Source: Oikopleura dioica
Taxonomy: Eukaryota > Chordata > Appendicularia > Copelata > Oikopleuridae
Length of the DNA: 64,000 nucleotides
Direction of reading: 5' to 3'
Assembly: GCA_907165135.1 (NCBI GenBank)
Contig: OU015568.1
Span: forward strand, 3,790,501-3,854,500
Below, piece by piece: positions 54,844-64,000 of this stretch (positions are counted from its first letter, which is position 1; the number at the start of each line of letters is the position of its first letter). The position numbers and the translations under genes are program-made. The notes under the pieces were generated by a model. That model had not been told where the DNA came from, did no database searches, and worked only from the letters and a program-made list of their open reading frames with translations.

Positions 54844-56088
54844 TCAGTTGATCACTAAAGTTGCCACTGCAGATTTAAAAATTTTGAAAAATAAAATTCG
54901 CAATGAATCAACATTTCCTAAAATGAGTCGAAATATTATTTTATCACTGTTTGTTTCTCCGGGGAAAACATAAATACAGTTTTCCACAAGAATGACAGAT
55001 CCGGCGAAAAAACTCTTAAAATTCAAATTATTCGTGAAAGAACTATTTATATTAACCTGTTTTAAATATCCTATTAATTTCCAAAATTTGTCGCCAAGCA
55101 CCCAAATTTCTTTCGAAGGATAATTATCCCAGCCACTTTTGCCTCCTATCGTTGCGATTGATCCCGATGGAAGTCCAACAACACAATGCGCATAGACAGT
55201 ACTGAATTTGTACTCCACAATAAAATAAAATAAAATAAAAAATAATCTTTATTTTCTAGATAAAATTCGACGTTGTCGATTTAATCAACTTGATTAGGCA
55301 GTATTTCTCGGTTAGCGGACATCATAAACAAACAGACATTATAAACAAACGGACATTATAAACAACGGACATTAAAAACGTTTTAAATTTTGTTTTTAAT
55401 GTCCGTCCGTTTATAATGTCCGTTTGTTTATAATGTCCGTTTGTTTATAATGTCCGTTTGTTTATAATGTCCGTTAACCGTATTTCTTATAAGTTACCCT
55501 GGATTGCTAGGAAGGATTTTCCACCCGTCTTCAGTTAGGACTTCCGTGGCCCCTCCGTTCATAGAAGGATAATCTTGACCGCCAACAGTGGTTGGCCGCC
55601 CTTTATAATAACCAAGTGGACCATTTGTGTGTGCGTATCTTGTTTTAAACTCGAGAAAACGAACAGAAGTGCCATTAAAAATCTCACAGGTTCGTTGAGA
55701 ATTTCTATAAAATCCTGGATTCTCAAAACAAACAAGAGCTAAAAGAATAAAAAAGTTCTTGGCCTTTCAAATAAAAGCTTTGAAGATAACCAGCACCAAA
55801 CCTTCCTTTTCCTCGGAGATCGACAGAGCCGAGCTTCCTGTTGAATATTTCTTTTGAAGGTAAAATCTTAAAGCTCTGAGCTCGCCTTGGTCAATCTTAA
55901 GAATCTTTCAGAATGACCAACTTATTAATATTGCTATTTTTTCTTACTTGAGTTCGCCCGAAGCCCCCAAAAGATGCACTTGACCATTGATCAGTGCAGG
56001 TTTTGTTCCATAGATCGTCACACGATTTCCTTAAGGACCCGCCCGTCAGCTTTTTTCTTCGAAAAACGGATTTTTTTGAAAACACCAT
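54844..56088 (-). CDS. kelch-repeat exons of an extracellular-type protein
   Basis: Exons at about 55950-56088 (CDDLWNKTCTDQWSSASFGG), 55797-55870 (LPSKEIFNRKLGSVDLRG), 55500-55740 and 54844-55219 chain in frame. Kelch-type motifs are visible: TRYAHTNGPLGYYKGRPTTV + GG, and TVYAHCVVGLPSGSIATIGG followed by NYPSKEIWVLGDKFWKL. Cysteines in the blades suggest a secreted or ectodomain propeller. The intron between the two kelch exons contains a 172-bp MITE. The stretch may be the 3' part of a longer gene continuing to 60660, with other exons in between; the joins are not proven. The stop is TGA 54844-54846. Confidence 0.45.
55309..55480. mobile_element. 172-bp MITE of GGACATTATAAACAAAC repeats
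   Basis: Flanked by TATTTCT (55302-55308 and 55481-55487). The ends are CGGTTAGCGGACAT and ATGTCCGTTAACCG. The interior is a 22-bp unit (GGACATTATAAACAAAC...) repeated and then inverted about a TTTTAAATTTTG centre. Confidence 0.85.
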
Positions 56089-56249
56089 ATTTTTGGTTCT
56101 TAATGCCTCCTCAGTTTAATCTTATTTCAAAAATTTGATATGAGAAATTTTTGACCAAGAAAAATCAATATTTTTGTCAAAATTAGGGCAAATTCGTCAA
56201 TTTTCGGGAAAAGTCGAATTTTCAAATGCTATTTTGGGGCTGAAGAAGT

Positions 56250-57156
56250 CTAGTTAGACCCCAAAAAATAAAGCCTCAAAGTCGTTCTTTGACCCGTAGA
56301 ATCAATTTCCGGGGTCAAAATTTTAAAATTCCGAAATTTCTTTTTCGAAAAAAGCTGACGGGGGGTCCTTAAGTAAAGAGAAGTATTTTTATAAATTTGA
56401 TGGAACCTGCCTGTTTCTTTATCCATTATAATCATTTTTATTTTTGCGTCTTCATCTATAGAACCGTCACCAAAAAGCGCGTACTGTTGAGCAAGTGCTC
56501 TTCTCTTCTTTGTAAGTTCAGTCGAGTCAATATGTATTGGCAAAATGACATGGATCTTATTCGGTAAATGCTCGAAGAAGTAAACGTTTTTGATTTTGGT
56601 CTCGTCGTCGAATTTAAAAGCTCTGATCCTTTTTTCTTTCATTGTTCGAAGCCCCTTTATTGTTCGCTTAGCACTCTTTCTTCGGTAAGGATGTTGATAA
56701 TCAACGAATAGAAGTGATGAGCCGTCTGTGATATCAAAAACAAATTCAAATGATGTCCAGTCATAACTCAGAGGTGATTTAAAGAAGATGGCTTTTTCGA
56801 AAAAATCGGATTTTATTTCGATCGAGCTATTTTTACAAATATAAATTTCAAAAATTGATTTTTCGTTAAAAGATCGAAATTCCAGGATTTTCGCAGGATC
56901 ATTTTTGTTCATCCTTTTCTGCGAAGACTCAAGAAATATTATCAATAATTTTCCTTAATTGCCGGTCTGAGACTTCTCCTTTATTTCAAGATGAAGCTTT
57001 TTCGTTTCATTAAAATTGACTTTGAATGAAGAAATGTGGAATAAGGACTCATCGAAAGATGCGAAAGGAAAATTCGGAATAATTGCCATTGGATAGGGTG
57101 GTGCCAAGGAACTTGCTTTTTGAGGCCTGATTGTCTTGTTGCCTCTCGTTTCCCGG
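56250..57156 (-). CDS. open exons of unknown extracellular-type protein
   Basis: A 231-codon frame (56250-56945) and a second one (56955-57156) show protein-like beta-rich composition: ILEFRSFNEKSIFEIYICKN, SFEFVFDITDGSSLLFVDY, NVYFFEHLPNKIHVILPIH, GDGSIDEDAKIKMIIMDKE, and ASFDESLFHISSFKVNF. They lie between the kelch exons and other minus-strand exons and probably belong to the same transcription unit. The first is not bounded by clear splice sites. The 57156 end abuts a hAT-type MITE. A repeat of the AAGGACCC..TCAGCTTTTTTC segment at 56029-56062 and 56336-56372 hints at local duplication. No domain recognised. Confidence 0.35.
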
Positions 57157-57575
57157 CAGAGTTGCAAATTTGCTGAGCTGAGTGAGCTGAGCTGGCTGAG
57201 TGAGTTGAACAGTCGCTCAGCTCAGCTCAGCTCAGTTATTTTGGAAAATGATCTGATCTGCTCAGCTCTTCTCAGCTCAGACCATTTTCACTCAGCTCAA
57301 GCTGCTCAACTCAGCTCAGATCAATTATTTTCGAACATGATCTGTTCTGCTAAGCTCAGCTCAGCTCAGACAATTTTCACCTTAATCAGCTCAGTTCAGC
57401 TAAGTGATTTGAATACAATTTGACTACGAAAAAACAGTAAAAATAGGGTCCGCTCAGCTCAGCTCAGCTCAACTCTATTCAACAAAAGGTCTGCTCAGCT
57501 CAGCACCGCTCAATGACCTCTGAAAAAAGCCAGCTCAGCTCAGCTCAGAAGAATTAATTAAAATTTGCAACTCTG
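57157..57575. mobile_element. hAT-type MITE of GAGCT repeats, copy 2
   Basis: 419 bp, flanked by direct TTTCCCGG (57149-57156 and 57576-57583). The ends are CAGAGTTGCAAATTT and AAATTTGCAACTCTG, perfectly inverted over 15 bases. The interior is CTCAGCTCAG repeats, in opposite orientation to the copy at 51737-52170. Confidence 0.9.
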
Positions 57576-57818
57576 TTTCCCGGTAAAACCCACTTTTCCA
57601 TAAGTGAAAAATATCTTTATTTGGTTTTTGTCAAGCCTTGACTGATTGAGGAAATTTACGGATCTCTCCAACAGCGTTTTTAGCAAAGTAAGGGAAGACA
57701 TCGACATGGAATTTAAAAAATGGGTTGCTGGTCACGTGGATTTTCTTCGCTGATTTTTGCTGCTGGAAATCAAGCTCTATTTGATCTTATTGAAGTATCG
57801 AAAAGTGATTTATTTCGC

Positions 57819-58996
57819 TTATATAATATATAATAAGGAAATCAAACGTATTGATAATTGATCCTTTCCAAAATCAAAATGAATTTCAAAAGTTGTATCA
57901 AAAACAACATTTTGAAGAAAGATCCGGTCGTTGTTCAAAAATACATTAATAAAATACTCACACTCATCATTATTGGTTCCAAATGGACTTGAATAAGCAA
58001 GATCATTTGGTGCGTACAAACCGGATAAGCATTTGGATGATTGTTCGTATTCGACCAGAGATCCAATCCACTCGCTTCCAAGCGTCAAAAATTTTCCTTC
58101 TTTCTCGAGTAACAAAGAATATTGCATGTTTGAGAGCTCAATGCTTCTCGTGACCAAAATGAGCATAAGTTGACCAAGGTCGATCTTTTTACGATTTACA
58201 GAAAGTGTTGAAATAATTAGTCAATAAGGACCCTAAGTTATTCTTTTCAAATCAATTCCAGAGGAATCACATGAGCCGGATCAAAGTCTCGGAACATCTC
58301 AGAAAGCGCAATTTCGTCTTTGCGCCACCCTTTTTCCATTTCCTCCGTTGACCGGATTGAGTTCAGTGCCACTGTCCTTGAAAGAGTTATCCATTTTATC
58401 CCAAGTCTCAAGCTCATAAGATAAAATGTCCCGCCGAAGCTGATCGAAGATGTTCTTGCATTGAAATGGTTGCTCGCGATGTATCCTTTATTATCATTTG
58501 CGGCAGTACTTTTTATCATTTTTACCTTGAGCAGTTTCGAATCTCTTAAGATTATAATCTGGGGCATAATAATAGCATTTATCTCTCCGGTTTGTCGGAG
58601 AACTTATTATGGTCAATTGAAAGTACAAAATTGATTGATAAAAAAATGATATCTTCTTTTCTTAACCATTTTCAAATGACAACAACAGGAAAAATAGTCG
58701 TGTTCTTCTCTTTGTTTCTTATTTTTATTTCGTGAGTTCCGATCGACGAGAAGAAATGAAACTCGAAATTTCCATTACTGTAAAATTGTTATTTTTGTCT
58801 TCAACTTCAAATACCTCTCGTGGATGCGGTTTTTGATAAAAAGAGTGCTTGTACCATTTTCTCTTAGTCGCATCAAGCTTCCCCTCCGATCAACCAGGTA
58901 ATGCTCTCCGTTCAAAAAAGTTGTCCCAATTGCCTTATTCGTTTTTTGACTGAAGTTATTTTCTTTAAAGACAAAATCTTCTGAAAACTCGCTCAT
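57819..58996 (-). CDS. further minus-strand exons, kelch-like, possibly broken
   Basis: Three coding-looking blocks: 58800-58987 (EDFVFKENNFSQKTNKAIG; EHYLVDRRGSLMRLRENG), 58247-58567 and 57819-58166 (GSEWIGSLVEYEQSSKC; DECEYFINVFLNNDRIFLQN). In the middle block two frames compete: SSISFGGTFYL in one, and SYELETWDKMDN, a good kelch blade end, in another. That suggests an undetected intron or an indel. The acceptor TTTTCAG near 58988 would join in phase to the donor near 59525, so these are likely downstream exons of the gene starting at 60660. Confidence 0.35.
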
Positions 58997-59116
58997 GAGC
59001 GAAGCGAAGCGAATTCTCCGCTTTCGCTTTTGAAATTTTGATTCGCTTCGCTTCGCTTTCGCTATAAATTTTTGAAAAATTAAAGCTTTCGCTTTTCATT
59101 TTTTGCCAGACCCCTG
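58994..59116. repeat. truncated end of the GCGAAGCGAA hAT-like element
   Basis: GCGAAGCGAAGCGAA and its inverse, ending GCCAGACCCCTG, match the right end of the element at 42589-43824; the left CAGGGG end is missing. It lies in a putative intron. Confidence 0.7.
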
Positions 59117-59524
59117 GAAAGATGATTTTAAATAATTATATCTTCATCAATCTCAAAAACTTTCGTAATAATCGAAATCACTTAAAGGAGAATCGATCTT
59201 TATCGGGAAAATTGCAAATAAGCAAGAATAGAAGGCAAAAATATAATACTTTCTCGCCGACTTAAACCTGTCAAAAATAATAATTGCAAATTTCCCTTCA
59301 TAGTTGAGTTAATACTTTTTGTCAGATCGTAAAGGATAAGAGTATGTTTTTTCATCTTTGACTCTTTGTCTTTTCAGGATGGAGAGTTCAAGTGGAGGAC
59401 TCTCGCCCAAGTGGACTCCCGCCCAAAAGGACTCTCGCCCAACTTGGAGAGTTCTCTTATAAAAATATGAGCTTCTGATCAGCGAGACAACACCTTATTT
59501 CTGCTACTTCTTTACTCTTTCAAC

Positions 59525-60660
59525 CCTCTCCTTCTTCTTGATTTGTTTCTGAATAACTGTCACGACTGTAATCGCCTTTTTCCAGATCAAATACTGGAAT
59601 ATATTTCTGGTCCCTTTCAGTCTTTTCGCATTTGTAGAAAGGACATGGACATCCATTTTTGCAATAAATTTCGGACGGACAAACATCTCCTGCGAAATCA
59701 GAAGACCTTGTTAGCTCAAAACAAATTGACTCGCAAGGCGTGATTGGATGAGTCCTCGTTGATTTCAGAATCAGTGTGTTCGAGCAAAGGTGGCGGCATA
59801 CTTTCTGGTCGAGAAATTTTTTCTTTTTGCAGCGGCGAAGATTTACTTTGTTTTCATCATCGGAGAATTCCATCAGCTCAGTTTCTTCTTGTTTCATAAG
59901 CGATATCGGCTTTGGTAAGATAAACTCTTCTGTCACTTTGCATTGCCTCATCAAATGGCCGCAAAGGTCCATTGATTCTATCTTGACGCATTCTTTGTAG
60001 CTTCGGTGACAAGTCGAAGTCAAAAAAGTCGTCACCATTTTTGATTTCTCCAATGATGCGAAATTTGCTTTAAGTTATATATAAGTTTTTCAGCATATAA
60101 CGATTCATATTTGACACCAAAGATGGGGCTTATTTCAAACGAAAATATAATAATACGGTATTATTAATACCTATGAGCATGATTGTTATCCAGAAAATTG
60201 ATCCCAGTCCCAAATAAGTGTATTGCTGCTTATCGGTTGCGTTTCCATGTTCAGCAAGGCTCACTTTTTCCTTCCATGTTTTACTTTTTTCGAAATCAAT
60301 CTTTTGCGTGTGAATGCTTCGGGTTGAGAGAACTTCTTCGGTGAGTAGAATGACGCTGTCACCGACTTTTCTTAAAATTCCAAAGCATTCGCAGTCCATG
60401 CACTAGTACAATTCAATTAAAATAATTCCTTTTCGTTTCCAACGCTCGATTCAATTTAAGTGTGGCTTCAATACCTGAATTTTTATTTGATTAAATTGTC
60501 TTAAAGTCATCTCTCTTTCTTCCCCAAGGAACATATTTCCTATGCGAAAAATTTCCTCCTCGACTGGAGTTTTTTTTCTTCGCCGACCTGTTGGCTCTTC
60601 AATCTTTTGCGAAGTTGCCTCATCGTAAGGAAAAATCTCTGCCTCAATGCCCGACTGCAT
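59525..60660 (-). CDS. type II membrane protein with Cys-rich ectodomain (5' exons)
   Basis: The start is ATG 60660 (MQSGIEAEIFPYDEATSQK) with a basic RRRKKT run and LGEEREMTLRQFNQIKIQ. The next exon (about 60171-60405) carries MDCECFGILRKVGDSVIL, a charged stretch and a hydrophobic helix (YLGLGSIFWITIMLI). It splices in phase (donor near 60170, acceptor AAAG near 60067) to ANFASLEKSKMVTTF. A Cys-rich ectodomain follows: TCHRSYKECVKIESMDLCGH, RQCKVTE, KVCRHLCSN, and a distinctive VCPSEIYCKNGCPCPFYKC. The exon ends at a GT after EEGEG near 59525. The C-x-x-GCPCP-x-Y-x-C motif occurs in other animal extracellular proteins; I cannot name the family. Downstream exons probably include the kelch blocks. 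Confidence 0.5.
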
Positions 60661-60942
60661 CGAAAAGAAGTCGAATTCTTTTCTTCGGGTGCGCAGAATA
60701 AGATTGAACCCCGTGTTAAATACCCTCGTTATAACTCGTTACTCTTGAATTCAGTTTATACGAGGCAGAGAAACTAAGGAAAGAATGCTTTGAAATCCAG
60801 TTGGTATTCAAGGAGAGGAAGTCAAAATCTGACAGATTAAAATTAACCTTACAAAGAACCAATCAGTTGGAGTTTATTAAATGCCAAAATTCACGAGGAA
60901 AATAAACGTTCAGTCTCCTTGATTAAGCAAAAAAGGTCTTAT

Positions 60943-62888
60943 TTAAACGTCTGGGAAATGAATTTTTTTCAGAGTCTTTTTATTTATTTTTCCCATAGCG
61001 TTCTTCTCAATCTCATCAACTTCGACAAATACTCTTGGGATCTTGTAAGGCGCAAGATTTTCTTTGCACCAGGATTTAAGCTTCTCTTCGTTGATTTTAG
61101 ACCTCGAAACTATCACCGCTGCAATTTTTTCGCCAAAAAATTCGTCTTTAACTCTTAATGAAAATAGATCAGAAAGAAATTACAAACCTGGGATGGCAAA
61201 ACATGCAATTTCCTTGATATCATTGTGCTCAAGCATCACTCGTTCGATTTCTAGCGCGGATATTTTGTTTCCTCCAGATTTAATGATATCCACTGAAGCT
61301 CGACCCAAGATGTGAAAGTTTTCCCCATCAAATTTCACTTGATCGCCAGTCTAAGATATGGCTTTTATATGAGTTTAATCTGAACAATCGCACCTTAAAC
61401 CAACCGTCTTCTGTGAATTCTTCATCAGTCTTTTCTGGCAGATTCCAGTATTCTCTGAATAAACCCGCACTTTTGATTTCCAATTGACCTTGGACTTCTC
61501 TTCCATCCTCTTGAGAAATGATTTGATCCGTCTCGTCAGATCTGATGCGCGCTTGGACTCCAGTCTTTTTCCTTGGTTCAAATATACTCAAATCTGATTG
61601 ATCTTTTAAATCCGGCCTTATTAGCATTTTTGAACCGTTTCATTGGTAGTCCTACTCCTTCCCGCGAGCTGGTGTAGAGCGGCTGAGAGAGGCCCATGCC
61701 GAATTCGGTCATTCCATAGCGCTCAAGAAGATCTCGGTCAGTCAGGTTTTTCCATCGGTTATTCACTGGTTTCGGCATCGCGGCTGATCCGGAAACAACC
61801 ATTCTCATATGATCAAGGTCGAGTTTGTCTACTCCTTTCTTCACGGCCTCCTCCATCAGTTTGACATAAACCGTCGGCACTGCCATTAGAATATTCGCTC
61901 TCGGCTCATCTTTCTTCATCAAATCATCCAAAACATCCGCTGGATTGAACTTCTCATGCATTCTGAGACTTGCTCCGACGCTTGTTGGCGCTACCAGACA
62001 GTTCACTTTGTTCAGGATGATCCTTTTTTTCGAGGAAAAGAGCAATTGAAAAGTAATGATCCCGTTCCTAACCCGTGTACATGATGGAGAGGGAGGCAAT
62101 GAATAAAACAGTCGGATTCTGTGTACTTCCAATCGGATACTAATGTAGCTACTTGAGCAGACAGACTGCCACAAGTGTGAAGTGCACCTTTCGGTCTGAA
62201 TTCCGCGATATCTAATGTCCTGTTTCTTTTCGAAAACTTCCAAGATATGAAAGAGCAGTAGGGTTTGTCTTGTGAATAAGAGCTTACATCATCTATCACG
62301 TGGATACAGATAATATGCTTTCTGCCAAATTAATAAGAGAAATATTCAATTATTCAAAATTGAGCTGACGGAGAGTACCGTTAATTAAAGAGACCGTCGC
62401 ATAATGCCGTTAGATACCGCCGACCTGCCAGTCGTGCCCGATGTGTAAATCATTAATGCCGGGTCGGTGTGCTCTGGAGAATGAACTACCGGGACGAAAT
62501 CGGATTTTGGAGTCGTAAAGTCGATTGAGTGGTTCTGATTAGCGGCAGAAAGGATTGAATGGAAGGGATCAGAAGCGAACAAAACTGTTTGATTGGTCGA
62601 AAAAAAATTGGTCTAGACTTGCTTAGAAAAATAAGGGTATCTCACTGAGCTCAGGCAAAAAGACTACTGTAATTGCATTCTGTCTGAAAGACAGTCTAGT
62701 AGACATTTTCCGACCTTTGAACCTGAGGGACTTGCATCTTGAAGAACATATTCAATTTCCGGAACTGGACTTTTCAACGACAAGGGAACAGCAATAGCAT
62801 TGACTGACCACGCCGCCCAAAGACAAGAAATGTATTCGATGCCAGGAGTTGCCATGAACGCGAATCTGTCGCCGCTGCGAAGGCCAGC
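60943..62888 (-). CDS. ACSF3: acyl-CoA synthetase family member 3 (malonyl-CoA synthetase), N-terminus missing
   Basis: Exons cover most of the enzyme: FMATPGIEYISCLWAAWSVN; DPALMIYTSGTTGR joined through a 226-base intron to PKGALHTCGSLSAQ (the P-loop motif); CLPLHHVHG; ILMAVPTVYVKLMEE; MVVSGSAAMPKPV; LLERYGMTEFGMGLS; GLFREYWNLPEKTDEEFTED; FHILGRASVDIIKSGGNKIS; and NAMGKINKKTLKKIHFPDV-TAA. These match ACSF3, the mitochondrial enzyme activating malonate or methylmalonate. The adenylation Arg/Asp region and the C-terminal catalytic Lys (GKINKK) are present. The first exon seen begins at 62888 without a start codon or mitochondrial presequence, so 5' exons are missing or lie beyond the window. 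The junction after HHVHG has no clean canonical phase. Confidence 0.85.
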
Positions 62889-62987
62889 TGAAATTGAAAT
62901 TTAATTTGACAAAGATCGTCGGTGGCAAAGTGGCAGCAAATTGAAAGCAAAGCCGATTTTTAATTGAGCTGCTGGTTGATTATTTAT

Positions 62988-63311
62988 TCAAATACCGCTC
63001 TGAAGAGACAGGGTCATGTTCCAATTTCGAATTCGAAATCTTTCAAAAGCCGCATGCGGCTCATTTTTGTCAATTTCTTTTTGTATATCAAGAAAATGAC
63101 CGTTCCTGTAATCCGCACGCCAAATACAGTGACTCTTCGTAAACCTCTTCATAATCGTAGCTCTTCAAATTGGTCCTTATTGTTTGAAGAAGAATATTTT
63201 TCGAAAATGTTTTTGAAATTTTTCGAACATCAGTTACTTACACCATATTATCAGACAAATTATAGCGAAGAATAATGCGACTGATAAATCGGTTCCTTTG
63301 GGTAGTTTCAT
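62988..63311 (-). CDS. mini-gene for an 81-aa signal-anchored protein
   Basis: Exon 1, 63242-63311, encodes MKLPKGTDLSVALFFAIICL, a signal or anchor. Exon 2, 62988-63160, joins in phase through an 81-base intron and reads TIMKRFTKSHCIWRADYRNG, then HFLDIQKEIDKNEPHAAFER and ends SLQSGI-TGA. The TGA is followed at once by AATAAATAA, as in other genes here. It sits directly upstream of the ACSF3-like exons on the same strand. This raises the question whether the missing ACSF3 start lies further out with this gene inside its first intron. No family recognised. Confidence 0.5.
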
Positions 63312-63319
63312 GGATTTTC

Positions 63320-64000
63320 CTGCGTTACGTCTCTTGAAAATCTACTAAATGAGAACTGACCAATAGAAATTTAGGAAAATAGACTTGGTGAAACGGCCGG
63401 TATACCCTTAATTCTACGGCTTTTCGCACTTCAGGCTCGATGTTATGTTTTTTTGATGCTGATTATGACACATTCTTTAGTTTAACTTTATATATACTTA
63501 TAGATATAGCTACTTATCTAAGATAGTTATTAATAATATTATCGAAGAAAAACGGACGGTGATAGTATAGGTGTACTCATTGGTGTCCCCGCGCTCCTGA
63601 ATAATTTATCTAAGAGTATCGCATCAACTCTTATCCGCCTCGTACTCTTTTTTTATTTTTTACTTATTTTATTAGAGAACATTTTTTGGTCCTCAAAAGA
63701 TGGGTGTTTCTTCCATAGAAAACAATGCTCTAGGAAAATGAGTTAAAATGAAAAGTCCAATAATGAGCAATTGGATGTTAAAATTAAGAGGTTGAATTTC
63801 AACTCGATAAAAAGTTATTGCAATTTGCTATTTTGCTGTTGTTTATTCTTTAATAGGAATGGTTTTTGATGAAAATTAAAATAAAAAAAATTTTAAATTA
63901 AAAATGAAGATTTCTTCGTGAAAAATTACGCATAAATTTGAGGCAAAACCATCAAAGTCATAAGTTATGCCATGGCTTCAGGCAATATTTCTTCTGTTAA
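63320..64000. other. no gene seen
   Basis: AT-rich sequence without a supported exon. Confidence 0.5.

Noticed and set aside
1-64000. tRNA, rRNA and spliced-leader RNA genes
   Set aside because: I looked for cloverleaf arms with a GGTTCRA box and for known leader-type sequence by eye and saw none; a covariance-model search would be decisive.

Overview
This is an intron-rich but very compact animal genome segment. Nearly every gene is broken by GT-AG introns of about 40-60 bases, intergenic gaps are often under 150 bases, and AATAAA signals sit on or next to stop codons. The recognisable genes are animal ones: a GCNF/NR6A1 nuclear receptor, troponin T, a DC-STAMP-domain (DCST) protein, ZP, CUB, LDLa and Ly6/uPAR-like secreted proteins, a CBM14-mucin, a YHYH protein and an ACSF3-type malonyl-CoA synthetase. 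Gene size, intron size and gene set best fit an appendicularian tunicate (Oikopleura-like). That placement is an inference; no spliced-leader RNA or rRNA was seen.

Layout. 1.5-4.4 kb: two tandem minus-strand copies of a secreted Cys-rich family, the downstream one carrying a 644-bp palindrome and a frameshift. 4.8-9.5 kb: a plus-strand cluster (small charged protein, DCST-like protein, coiled-coil proteins, small unknown). 10.6-14 kb: NR6A1/GCNF, minus strand, with its DNA-binding and ligand-binding exons. 14-19.4 kb: mostly gene-poor, with the C-terminus of a membrane protein near 17.2-17.6 kb. 19.5-24.8 kb: extracellular-matrix-type genes (CUB; EGF-ZP with a plus-strand gene nested in its intron; CBM14-mucin; a 44-aa hydrophobic peptide). 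26.2-27.7 kb: tandem Cys-rich paralogues, the first frameshifted. 27.7-31.5 kb: foldback repeats. 31.6-32.4 kb: LDLa protein with a GPI-type tail.

32.46-37.12 kb is one complete DNA transposon: TTAA duplication, TIRs of about 355 bp, and a transposase with a Mutator-like/Kolobok-like core. A 1.57-kb foldback array of a 'GACTAGGTTCGTGG' repeat is inserted in its left TIR with a 10-bp target duplication. 37.3-49.7 kb: YHYH-mucin, three Ly6/uPAR-like paralogues (the middle one split by a 1.24-kb hAT-like insertion), a Reeler-like membrane protein, a multi-pass membrane protein, a small single-pass protein and troponin T. 50.3-63.3 kb: a membrane protein, a small unknown, a stretch of kelch/Cys-rich extracellular exons broken up by MITEs, the ACSF3-like ligase and a mini-gene.

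The most unusual theme is transposable. At least five short elements share one design: TIRs, 7-10-bp target duplications, and an interior made almost entirely of a short satellite arranged head-to-head. They sit in introns, in an exon and inside another transposon. Exon ends come from reading splice signals by eye and keeping the frame open; where no canonical junction keeps the frame, this is stated.
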